From assembly GCA_021800035.1 (NCBI GenBank), contig JAJYZJ010000004.1:1-64000 (forward strand): a stretch of DNA of 64,000 nt, read 5' to 3'. Below, in pieces: positions 29,234 through 38,181 of the stretch (position 1 is its first letter; every line of letters begins with the position of its first letter). This DNA is from an archaeon. GTDB taxonomy: Archaea > Thermoproteota > Thermoprotei_A > Marsarchaeales > Marsarchaeaceae. The notes beneath the pieces were generated by a model, which made no database searches, was not told the origin of the DNA, and saw only the letters and a program-made list of their open reading frames with translations. A program made the position numbers and the translations under genes.

Positions 29234-29989
29234 CTAGTGCATAATTATGCCGCCGTCTACCACTATGGTCTGGCCCGTGATAAAGTCGCTATCTCCAGAG
29301 CAGAGGAAGAGCACCGCCCCCGCAATGTCCTCGGGCCATTCCGACCTTTTTATTGCCCTCGTTCGAGCCATGGTTTCAGAAAGTTCTGGACCATTGATTG
29401 AAAGCGAGGCTGAGGTTTCAGTGTAGCCCGGAGCGACCGCGTTCACGCAGATACCGTACTCACCCAGTTCTCGGGACAGTGCTCGGGTAAGTCCAAGCAC
29501 TGCTGCTTTAGATGCAACATAGTGCGGAAAGCCGACTGTTCCGGTGAATGCGGTGCCAGAGGATATATTTACAATCTTGCCTCCACCAGCGGCGCGCATG
29601 TATCGGAAAACCGCTCTTGAGCAGAGCCACGCTCCTTTTACATTCACGGACATAACTCTGTCCCATTCATCTGGGTCCACGGAGTCGAAAGCGGTTTTTC
29701 TAAGCCCGTAGTAGTATGCTGCATTGTTCACGAGGGCGTCGATTCGCCCAAACGCGTTTTTTGCTTCTTCCGCCATCCGTTCCGTTTGGTCCCTAGAGGA
29801 CACGTCAACTTGAACCGCGGCGCATGGAGCCGACTCCGCTCTCAGTAATTCACAGGTCGCGCGTGCCCCGTCGATATTTGCGTCGGCCACCACAACTCTT
29901 GCTCCTCTCTTCGCTGCTTGGACGCATATCGTTCGACCAATACCCCTTCCCCCTCCAGTCACTATAATGGTGCGACCATCGATTGACAT
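29234..29989 (-). CDS. Short-chain dehydrogenase/reductase
   Basis: IVTGGGRGIGRTICVQAA, NISSGTAFTG, YVASKAAVLGL, VVDGG. Confidence 0.93.
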   Translation of the reverse strand: MSIDGRTIIVTGGGRGIGRTICVQAAKRGARVVVADANIDGARATCELLRAESAPCAAVQVDVSSRDQTERMAEEAKNAFGRIDALVNNAAYYYGLRKTAFDSVDPDEWDRVMSVNVKGAWLCSRAVFRYMRAAGGGKIVNISSGTAFTGTVGFPHYVASKAAVLGLTRALSRELGEYGICVNAVAPGYTETSASLSINGPELSETMARTRAIKRSEWPEDIAGAVLFLCSGDSDFITGQTIVVDGGIIMH

Positions 29990-30085
29990 TTTCGTTCTTT
30001 CGGAATTGCCATTTGCTGTTTAACCTTTGCTAGTAAAAGGAATCCTCCTATGAGGATGCATCATCTGGTTATAGCTCCTTAAGAG

Positions 30086-30096
30086 TTTTTAAATAG
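30086..30096 (+). promoter_or_regulatory. Putative TATA box for the isochorismatase-like gene
   Basis: tttttaaatag; spacing would suit a leaderless start near the second in-frame ATG (about 30117). Confidence 0.45.
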
Positions 30097-30101
30097 TTTG
30101 T

Positions 30102-30845
30102 ATGGAAATGGAGATTATGGGACGAGAAAGCCATTCCAAGTCAGCGATTAGGCCCAAGGTTGTAGTCGTCGACCCGACTAAGACCGTTTTGGTCATAGTG
30201 GACATGCAAAATGAATTCGTTAACCCTCGTGGCAAGATATACACTGGACCTTCCGCAACTCGAAGTGTCGCCAAGATTAGTAAACTCTTGAACGAAGCGA
30301 GGAGCCTTGGGATGCGCGTCGTTCACGTAATGGCTGTATATGACAAAGGTGACCCGAGGTTCAGTGCGCATCCCAAAGCGAAGTTCGACAAGGGCGGGTG
30401 TTTGGCTGGTTCGTGGGGTGCGGAGATAGTGCCAGAGCTCGCCCCACTCCCAAGCGAACCCGTCGTAAGAAAGGCATCTTATGACTGCTGGTTCAATACA
30501 ACAATGGAGGACACGCTTAGGGAAGTGGGTCTGGGTTATGATCATAACATTTCGGTGCATCGTAATCGAGCAGGAAATGATTTCAGCGCGGTTATAACAG
30601 GTACTGTGAGCAACGTCTGTGTGGAAAAGGCGGTGATTGGATTCTTTCTGAGGGGCTATCAGGTAGTAGTGCCATCAGACTGCATTTCCGCGAAGTCCAG
30701 ATATGCTCAGGAGTGGGCTTTGCGACAGTTCACCAGCTTGTACAGGGCAAAGATTACGAATTCACGGCTACTCCAATTTCAGGGAAAGGAAACAGGCGCC
30801 GTCAAGTCCAAGCCTCTAAGGGTTATAAAACGCTCAACTTTATGA
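30102..30845 (+). CDS. Isochorismatase-like cysteine hydrolase
   Basis: KTVLVIVDMQNEFVNPRGKIYTG ... AVITGTVSNVCVEKAVIGFFLRGYQVVVPSDCIS. Confidence 0.9.
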   Translation: MEMEIMGRESHSKSAIRPKVVVVDPTKTVLVIVDMQNEFVNPRGKIYTGPSATRSVAKISKLLNEARSLGMRVVHVMAVYDKGDPRFSAHPKAKFDKGGCLAGSWGAEIVPELAPLPSEPVVRKASYDCWFNTTMEDTLREVGLGYDHNISVHRNRAGNDFSAVITGTVSNVCVEKAVIGFFLRGYQVVVPSDCISAKSRYAQEWALRQFTSLYRAKITNSRLLQFQGKETGAVKSKPLRVIKRSTL

Positions 30846-30885
30846 AAATCCGCGAGAAGCTGTTTCTACAAACTGCTCTGGGGGA

Positions 30886-31965
30886 TTAAGCGGCTTTGGT
30901 GTTGAGAGGATTGTAACACGCTACGAACCTTCCCTTCGAGAACTCCTCCAGTTTGGGTGTGGTTTCGGAACATTCACGCGTCGCGTATTTGCAACGGGGC
31001 TGATAGACACAACCTTTTTCCGGGACGGGATTGTCGTCTGTCGCAAGGGGATTCGCGTTCAGAATGGTTTTGTTAAAATTCAGGTTTGGGGCAGACTCCA
31101 TAATGAGCTCGACATATGGGTGATGAGGAGCTGAAACTAATTCTCTGGACGGACCAGTCTCTACAAGTTTCCCCAGGTACATTATGAGCATCCTGTCACT
31201 TATTTGTGCGCTGGCTAGGTCGTGAGTAATCATCAGCACGGTCAGATTTCTTTTCTGTTTCAGTTCCTTAAGCAAAAAGAGTATGTTCAGCCTCTGCTCG
31301 GCATCGAGCATTGTGATGGGTTCGTCTGCTATCAGAAGCTCCGGTCCGGGCGCAAGTGCCCTAGCGATATTTACTCGCTGTCTTTGACCTCCGCTTAGCT
31401 GATGCGGAAATCGGTTCATAACTTCCGAAGCATCGAGCCCGACCTCTGCTAGAAGACTTGCCACCTTCTCACGGAGCCTGGCAGGATTGCTCTCTTTTGT
31501 GAGTAGACGCATTGGAGTCGAAATTATCTTGAATACGTTCTGCATGGGGTTCAGGGATTCGTAAGGATCTTGGAACACCATCTGAACCCGGCGCCAGTGA
31601 TCTATGCGCTCTTTCCCCCTCATGTCCGAAATCTCCTTTCCCTTATATTTAATCGAGCAGTCGTGCGATCTTGTGAGGCCCATTAGGCACCTCGCCACAG
31701 TAGTCTTACCCGAACCTGTCTCTCCGACTATGGTCACGAACTCCCCCGGATATATATCGAATGAGATGTCGTCAACTGCTTTGACAGTGGACCTCTTTTT
31801 GATGATTAGGCCGCTTTCCTTGCTGAAATGAACCCTCAGGCCACGAACTTCCAGAATCGGGTCCCTCCCCGATTCGTTCGCTGTAGTAGGGGCTATTGAT
31901 ATTTGTGACACGATACCCACCAGTCCTTTTCTATTTCCCTTGCTTCCGGTCTTTCTTTCCAGCAT
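30886..31965 (-). CDS. Oligopeptide/dipeptide ABC transporter ATP-binding protein (OppF/DppF type)
   Basis: GETGSGKTTVARCLMG, LSGGQRQRVNIARALA, LLIADEP, C-terminal Cys-rich GCVYQPRCKYATREC. True start probably the internal GTG (VSQISIAP). Confidence 0.95.
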   Translation of the reverse strand: MLERKTGSKGNRKGLVGIVSQISIAPTTANESGRDPILEVRGLRVHFSKESGLIIKKRSTVKAVDDISFDIYPGEFVTIVGETGSGKTTVARCLMGLTRSHDCSIKYKGKEISDMRGKERIDHWRRVQMVFQDPYESLNPMQNVFKIISTPMRLLTKESNPARLREKVASLLAEVGLDASEVMNRFPHQLSGGQRQRVNIARALAPGPELLIADEPITMLDAEQRLNILFLLKELKQKRNLTVLMITHDLASAQISDRMLIMYLGKLVETGPSRELVSAPHHPYVELIMESAPNLNFNKTILNANPLATDDNPVPEKGCVYQPRCKYATRECSETTPKLEEFSKGRFVACYNPLNTKAA

Positions 31966-32867
31966 CTGTCGAACGCATATTTACACCTTCCTGCAAACTT
32001 GCAGAGATTACCCACAGGGATTCTGTCCGCACGAGTCTCGCGGCCTGAGGCTACGGACTGGAGTGCAGCCTGGTTGATATCGGTGTCAAGCGTAAGTAGA
32101 GTGCCGAGGAGCATTTCGGTGTAAGGGTGTTTGGGCTCAGAAAGTACCCTCCTTAGCTCGCCCTGCTCTACTATTTCACCCGCATACATCACCGCAACAT
32201 GGTCGACCAGCCCGTTCAGCACAGAAATCTCGTGTGTAATAAAGACGAGTGATAAGCCTTGAATGGAGGCCTTCTGTTTTAGGAGGCTCAGGATGTTTTT
32301 CTGAGTCACGACGTCCAGCGCGGATGTCGGCTCGTCGGCTATGAGCAGCCGAGGGGATAGCGCAAGTGCGAGCGCGATGACTACTCGCTGGCGCATTCCT
32401 CCACTGAGTTCATGTGGATAATCTCTGAAATGAATTGACTTTATGCCGACATCGAGAAGTAGCTTTGACGCTACTTCCAAGGCTTCCTCCTTCGGCATCT
32501 GTCTGTGCTCCTGCAGGACTTCGACGATAGGGTCAATCGCCCTCTTGACGGGGTTGAGAGAGTTCATCGCCGATTGATATACCATCGAGACCTTCTCCCA
32601 TCGGTATTCACGTAGCTCCTTGTCACCGAATTCCAGTACATTTTTGCCGGCGTAACTTACTCTGCCTCTAGTGACTTGGCCCGGGGGCTCAATCGCGTTC
32701 ATCACGCTCATGCCCAGCGTAGTTTTACCACTCCCTGACTCGCCCACAATGCCAAGTGTATAACCATCCAAGGGCACGCTGAGCGATACCCCATCCAAGG
32801 CGGGAGCTCTCATCGCTCCGACATCAAATCTCACTTGCAGGTCTTCGATTTCGAGTTTTTCTGTCAT
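31893..32867 (-). CDS. Oligopeptide/dipeptide ABC transporter ATP-binding protein (OppD/DppD type)
   Basis: GESGSGKTTLGMSVMNAI, LSGGMRQRVVIALALA, LLIADEPTSALDV. Confidence 0.95.
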   Translation of the reverse strand: MTEKLEIEDLQVRFDVGAMRAPALDGVSLSVPLDGYTLGIVGESGSGKTTLGMSVMNAIEPPGQVTRGRVSYAGKNVLEFGDKELREYRWEKVSMVYQSAMNSLNPVKRAIDPIVEVLQEHRQMPKEEALEVASKLLLDVGIKSIHFRDYPHELSGGMRQRVVIALALALSPRLLIADEPTSALDVVTQKNILSLLKQKASIQGLSLVFITHEISVLNGLVDHVAVMYAGEIVEQGELRRVLSEPKHPYTEMLLGTLLTLDTDINQAALQSVASGRETRADRIPVGNLCKFAGRCKYAFDRCWKERPEAREIEKDWWVSCHKYQ

Positions 32868-32870
32868 TTT

Positions 32871-33785
32871 TCACTGGCTCCTCAATCTCGGATTGAGCAC
32901 CCTCTCGAGCGAGAACCCCATCAACCCCAGGCCAACAGCAAACAACGCAATTATCACCCCGGGCGCAAGTATCCACCACCAAGCCCCCGCCGTAAAAGCA
33001 TAATCTTGGGCCCAGTACAATATGCTACCTAGACTGATTGCGTTTGGATTACCAACCCCCAGGAATTCCACCGCTGTTACGATTATTGTTGATAGTGATA
33101 TGTTGATAACTGTGTATGCAACAGCAAGAAACATTGTCTGGGGTACCATGATACTGGAGACTATTCTCATATCACCTACTCCACTAATCTTCGCGGCTTC
33201 GACGTAGGGACGTGTCTTTAGTGACTGTACTTGGGCACGCACTGCCCTCGCGAGCGGCGGCCAAAGAAGGATTCCAAGTATCACGATGAGAAGTAAATTC
33301 GTAGCTACAAACAGTTCGCCCATGAGCACGATTAGGGGGAGAATTGGGAAAGCGAGGAAGATGTCGGTGGTCCCCCCTAGAAGGGGCTCCATCTTCGTAA
33401 AGTAACCCGAAAATAGTCCGGCAGGGAACCCTATCCCTACCGAGATTATGGCTGATGCCACAGAGACCGCAAAGGTAGGAACCGCTCCCCATACGACTTG
33501 GCTCAACAGGTCGCGCCCAAGATAATCAGTCCCGAAGGGATGGGCTAGGTCTGGGGGATGGTATGGGGCCCCGGTAATCGCGTCCGGTGGGTAGGGCACG
33601 AGTATCCTACCCGCAAATATGAAAGCAAAGATTGCCACGATTGTGACTAGACCTATCTTTGAAGGAGTGTTATGCCAGAGCGTGGCGCGGATCTTTCCGA
33701 AGATGTTAAGAGTTTCTTCAGGTTGCTGAACCTCTGGATTTCCATCTGTCCTTTCCAACCCTCTTTCCCCCATTTCTTCTATCAC
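32871..33785 (-). CDS. ABC transporter permease (OppC/DppC type)
   Basis: HPFGTDYLGRDLLSQVVWGAVPTFAVSVASAIISVGIGFPAGL. Confidence 0.94.
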   Translation of the reverse strand: MIEEMGERGLERTDGNPEVQQPEETLNIFGKIRATLWHNTPSKIGLVTIVAIFAFIFAGRILVPYPPDAITGAPYHPPDLAHPFGTDYLGRDLLSQVVWGAVPTFAVSVASAIISVGIGFPAGLFSGYFTKMEPLLGGTTDIFLAFPILPLIVLMGELFVATNLLLIVILGILLWPPLARAVRAQVQSLKTRPYVEAAKISGVGDMRIVSSIMVPQTMFLAVAYTVINISLSTIIVTAVEFLGVGNPNAISLGSILYWAQDYAFTAGAWWWILAPGVIIALFAVGLGLMGFSLERVLNPRLRSQ

Positions 33786-34747
33786 TTTATCCTCGGATCA
33801 AGGCGCACGAGCAGCAAATCCCCAATTAGTCCCCCAAGAATGATAATCAGCGTCAGGACAAAGAATGTACCCTCAAGAACCGGGTAGTCATGATTAACTA
33901 CTCCGTCCACCAGAAGATCCCCTACTCCATTGTACCCAAACACCGCTTCGACCAAAACATCACGGCTTACAAGTCCTGCCATCGAAAAAGATAGTATTGC
34001 GACTAAAGGGAGAAGGGAGTTTCTCAATATATATGTAGAAGCAAGAATCCGGTCACGGAGCCCACGGGTCCTAGCCGCAACCACGTAGTCGCTCTGCAAA
34101 ACTTCTTGAATCGAACCTCTAAGCACAATATAGTTTTGGCCGAAGATGGATAACGTCATTACAACTACGGGCAGTATCGCGTGATAGATTACTGATCCGA
34201 CATAAGCAAGTCCAAAGGGCAAATTTGGGGTGGCAGTCCCAAAGGTTGGGAACCATCGCAGGTCGAATCCGAAAACCCATAGCAATACCATCGCAATCCA
34301 GAAGACTGGGACAGTCTGTGACGAGATAGAGCCGTACATAAAAGCGGTATCCGTCGCCTTTCCTACCCTTAGCGAACTACGTCGAGCCATGAAATATGCA
34401 AGCACAACAGAAAGAAATAGACTGGAGAGCATGAGGAGCATGCTCCAACCTAGTCGGGCCGCGATCAGCGACGTTACTGTGCGAGGATAATACTGGAAGG
34501 AAAGACCGAAGTTTGGAGGCCATGTGGCGAACAGATTCTTCAGAAAAAGGTAGTACTGTACGTAGAGCGGCTTATTTAATCCGAAACGCGCAAGCAGGAG
34601 TTGACGCTGCTCCGACGAGTTGAGCGCTGTGGTAACAAGGATATCCGCTGCGCTCCCGGGGGCAATACGCGGAAGAAAGAAATCGAGGTTGGTTACAACG
34701 AGAAGGATGCCTATGTAAGTGTAAATCCTCCGCCGTATAAAACCCAT
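33782..34747 (-). CDS. ABC transporter permease (OppB/DppB type)
   Basis: FGLNKPLYVQYYLFLKNL, multiple TM helices, LRGSIQEVLQSDYVVAARTRGL, LVEAVFGYNGVGDLLVDGV. Confidence 0.94.
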   Translation of the reverse strand: MGFIRRRIYTYIGILLVVTNLDFFLPRIAPGSAADILVTTALNSSEQRQLLLARFGLNKPLYVQYYLFLKNLFATWPPNFGLSFQYYPRTVTSLIAARLGWSMLLMLSSLFLSVVLAYFMARRSSLRVGKATDTAFMYGSISSQTVPVFWIAMVLLWVFGFDLRWFPTFGTATPNLPFGLAYVGSVIYHAILPVVVMTLSIFGQNYIVLRGSIQEVLQSDYVVAARTRGLRDRILASTYILRNSLLPLVAILSFSMAGLVSRDVLVEAVFGYNGVGDLLVDGVVNHDYPVLEGTFFVLTLIIILGGLIGDLLLVRLDPRIK

Positions 34748-34772
34748 TGCAATAAAGCAACCTTATTTCGCC

Positions 34773-34780
34773 ATTTAAAT
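34773..34780 (-). promoter_or_regulatory. Putative TATA box (atttaaat) of the ABC transporter operon
   Basis: About 26-33 bp before the start codon at 34747, consistent with a leaderless archaeal transcript. Confidence 0.5.
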
Positions 34781-35116
34781 CTTCTTACACAATTTTCTCG
34801 GCATGGAAGCTTTATCGACACGAACATCCAGGAAAACCGGTAAATACCGCAAAAGGAGTATGCTCCGAACTCAACGGGCTTTTACGTTCGTGTACCTGCA
34901 GTGGGCCCTAACCGGCCGTCTTCAAAACCAGTCATGAGTCGTTCGCAGAGGTAGTTGGCTGGGAGCCACAGGATAGTTGGTTCCAACCCCAGCTCCAGTT
35001 TCAGCCCCAGTTGCAGCTGCGCTCTAATTCACGGGACCAAAGTGAACTGTGGGATGGGTAGAAGATTCCTGTCAGCAAATGCCGGCGGGGCATTACTTGG
35101 GACGGGTGGGCCATTA

Positions 35117-36568
35117 CTAATCGATGATGTTCTGCCATTTCTCGCGAACTCTTGCCTGGACTTCACGGCTTGATTCCACGACTCGCGGAAACTTATTCCT
35201 AATCAATGCACCGAATGGTTTGCAGGCGATGATTAATGCGCGCGAACCCGAGTATTCCTCGTAAAGTTTGTCCTCGGACTTTTCGGTCATTGGGTCGAGC
35301 GGGGTGCTCCAGGTGTCTCTAATTATATCAATCGCAGTCGCTGGGTCTGTCCTGCTGCACATCGCCCAGACGACGTCATAGAGATTTGACGGGTCGATAT
35401 CCTCATCAACAACTACAACATAGCGCCCTGCGAATCCTCCTGGCCTGCACATGGATGCGATATATCCTGCTTGGCGCGCGTGTCCCACGTAGCCCTGCTT
35501 TATCGATACAACAGTGAAGGCTCTGGTGTAGCCCGCTTCGTGACACCAGACACCATTCACGTCTGGAATGCCCGCTTTTTCTAGCACATCCCAGATTAGA
35601 GCCGCGCGCAGAGGGCATCGGAAGTATGAGTAGTCGTAAGGAGGCCTTCCAGGCGCGGTCCCGAGAATGATGGGGTTGTTTCTGTAATAAACTGCTTCGA
35701 CCTTTATGAGCGGCTTTTTGGCAACTCCTCCAGCGTAGTAGCCGGCGAACTCGCCAAATGGCCCTTCGTCCTTTGTCTCTTCGCCTATGAATCCTTCGAT
35801 AGCTATTTCGCTATCGGCCGGTATGGGAAGACCTGTGACGGGACCCTTAACTACTTTAACCCTTTCCTTGACCAAGGCCCCTGCATAATTGAACTCGGAC
35901 ACACCGTCGGGCACTTCGATTCCGGCCACCGCAAAGAGAAGCGGAGTGTGGCCGAATGATATAGCAATAGGACACTTCTCTTTTCTTTTGAGATATTTGT
36001 TGATATGTACTCTTCCATGATGACCCCCGCTGATGTGAATCCCAAGTTCTCTTTCCCCCTGCACCATCACTCTATAGGCCCCAACATTTACCCAGTCAGA
36101 GTCTGGGTCCTTTGTAATCACGCAATCGGCAGTGCCGATGTACCTCCCCCCATCATGCTCGTGCCATTTTGGCGACGGGAAAGAAAGGAGGTTCACTTGG
36201 GCTCCGGTCATCCTGTTTTCAAACAGAGGGGCATCACTGACAGTTTCGGGAGGGAAATCACTTGCGTTCCTGCTCAGCTCGTCTGAGCTAAGTCTATCCT
36301 TGAACAATCTAACGAGCTCAAGGTTTGAAGTTTGAACGGGAAGGTCTAGGGCCAGTGCTACTCTCTTCGAGTCGATCAGCGAGCCCACGAGAATTCGGTG
36401 GCCCTTCGGGTAGCCTCTTATCTCATCGAACAAGAGAGTGTATTTTTTCCCTCTTGCGTTCATTTCGGTTAGCACACCAATTTCTAGGTCCCAGTCGGCC
36501 CCGTTTACCTGCTTAAGGAGGCCCGCGTTGCTCACTCTTTCAATCCATTTTCTGAACTCAATGAGCAT
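35117..36568 (-). CDS. ubiD: UbiD family decarboxylase
   Basis: EFRKWIERVSNAG.LKQVNGADWDLEIGVLTEMNARGKKYTLLFDEI; GPFGEFAGYYAGG; VVVVDEDIDPSNLYDVVWAMCSRTDP. Confidence 0.95.
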   Translation of the reverse strand: MLIEFRKWIERVSNAGLLKQVNGADWDLEIGVLTEMNARGKKYTLLFDEIRGYPKGHRILVGSLIDSKRVALALDLPVQTSNLELVRLFKDRLSSDELSRNASDFPPETVSDAPLFENRMTGAQVNLLSFPSPKWHEHDGGRYIGTADCVITKDPDSDWVNVGAYRVMVQGERELGIHISGGHHGRVHINKYLKRKEKCPIAISFGHTPLLFAVAGIEVPDGVSEFNYAGALVKERVKVVKGPVTGLPIPADSEIAIEGFIGEETKDEGPFGEFAGYYAGGVAKKPLIKVEAVYYRNNPIILGTAPGRPPYDYSYFRCPLRAALIWDVLEKAGIPDVNGVWCHEAGYTRAFTVVSIKQGYVGHARQAGYIASMCRPGGFAGRYVVVVDEDIDPSNLYDVVWAMCSRTDPATAIDIIRDTWSTPLDPMTEKSEDKLYEEYSGSRALIIACKPFGALIRNKFPRVVESSREVQARVREKWQNIID

Positions 36569-36720
36569 TGAACTACAACCAGCTCCCCGAGCGAGAATAG
36601 ATAAGGATTTGCGTTTCCGGACTCAGGAAGTGGCAGTCGAATTCAGAAATTCCTTTGGCTCCATATTTTCCGGAGGCTGCTCGGTTTCTTGGGACTGGCT
36701 AGGCAGCGGTGCTTATATCT

Positions 36721-37713
36721 TCAATTATTCAAGAGTGCGATCAAATTATCTTCAAATATTCTGTTTTGATCATTAACCGGAATTCGCGACTTCTTTACGT
36801 AGTCTATCCCTTTCTGGATATCCTCAAATGGGTAATCGCTGCCAAATACTATTCTGTCGTGCCCGAGAGATTCATACGTGCACATTAATGATGGTTCGTT
36901 GAACACTCCCGAAGTATCTACGTAGAAGTTTTCTATAAAGTAGTCGCTAGGCTTCCGCTTGATAGCCGTGAATTCCTCGGGAAACTTGTGATAGGCCCAG
37001 TCTATTCTCTGTATCAGAAAGGGAATGGTTTCACCGAGGTGTCCAAGAACGATTCTCAGTCTCCGGTACTTCTCAAGCAATCCCGACATAAGTATCCGGA
37101 GGGCCGCAATTGCCGCGTCCGCACCATACCCGAAGACTGGTCCCCAAAGATAGTAGTCAGAGAAGGGTTCGATCCTGGCGGGCACATTTGGGTGCAGGAA
37201 AACTGGGAGCCTTAGCTTCTCGCACCTCTCATAAATGGGCCAAAACTGCTCTCCTTCCACGTACTCGCCCTGAACGTTGGAAAAGAGCATAAGCCCTTTG
37301 AAGCCCAAGCCCACGCATCTGTCCAGCTCAATTAGAGATTCGTGTACATCCTGAACAGGTAGAGAACAGAGTCCCATAAACCGATCAGGGTATTTATGGA
37401 AAAAGCTTGCGACATGGTCGTTGTGTATCTTCGCAAGTTCTATCCCGAGTTTGGCAGGAAAAGATTCGCACGCAGGATTGTTTGAAGAAAGCACCTGCAC
37501 GTCGATGCCAGCACCGTCGAGCGTCTTAACCCTGTCCTCGACTGGTTGGATAAGCTTCCCCATGGGACGAGGTTCTTGGATTTTTTCTGAGAGATGCCAA
37601 ACGTATCGACCATCATTTCTCAGCGAATATTTCGGATATCCATCAAATTCGATAAGCCTCTTGACATATTCAGGCGACTGCAGGTGCGACTCGAAGTCGA
37701 TTATTTTTGTCAT
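36721..37713 (-). CDS. Amidohydrolase family 2 (ACMSD-like) protein
   Basis: FPAKLGIELAKIHNDHVASFFHKYPDRFMGLCSLPVQD, HPNVPARIEPF, LGHLGETIPFLIQRID, FGSDYPFED. Confidence 0.92.
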   Translation of the reverse strand: MTKIIDFESHLQSPEYVKRLIEFDGYPKYSLRNDGRYVWHLSEKIQEPRPMGKLIQPVEDRVKTLDGAGIDVQVLSSNNPACESFPAKLGIELAKIHNDHVASFFHKYPDRFMGLCSLPVQDVHESLIELDRCVGLGFKGLMLFSNVQGEYVEGEQFWPIYERCEKLRLPVFLHPNVPARIEPFSDYYLWGPVFGYGADAAIAALRILMSGLLEKYRRLRIVLGHLGETIPFLIQRIDWAYHKFPEEFTAIKRKPSDYFIENFYVDTSGVFNEPSLMCTYESLGHDRIVFGSDYPFEDIQKGIDYVKKSRIPVNDQNRIFEDNLIALLNN

Positions 37714-38181
37714 GAATTATCGGAGCTAAGAAGGGTTTTAAATGTTTACCAACGTAGCTCAACGAAAAGCACCGCTGAGAGGTTGCTGTCCCTAGTCAGG
37801 ATTTGCATTTCCTGTAAAGCGTTTTTAATTGACGAGTAAGAAGCCGGCCCCTAAGAGGGAAGTGAGAAGACCATGTGCGAGAGTTGAAATTTCAATTGCC
37901 AAAGTGCCCACACACTCGAGAGTGCTAAATGTCAAGTATTAGCTACGTGATTACTTGTGCAGCCATCCATTCGACGAAGAATTAACGCGAAAAGGGAAGC
38001 AAAGTCAGGAGCATCCAGTTTTCACTGGGTAAATGTTGTGTCAGCATTGACCCCAACTGGTCGAGCCTACCGACACAGCATTGCGCAAGAGCATAAAGAT
38101 ATCTGCTATGTCTTAGAGATCTGGTGAAGGTAACAGGTTCAGTTGCCGTGGGCCGTATTTAGATAGCCCGCAGAGTCTGGG

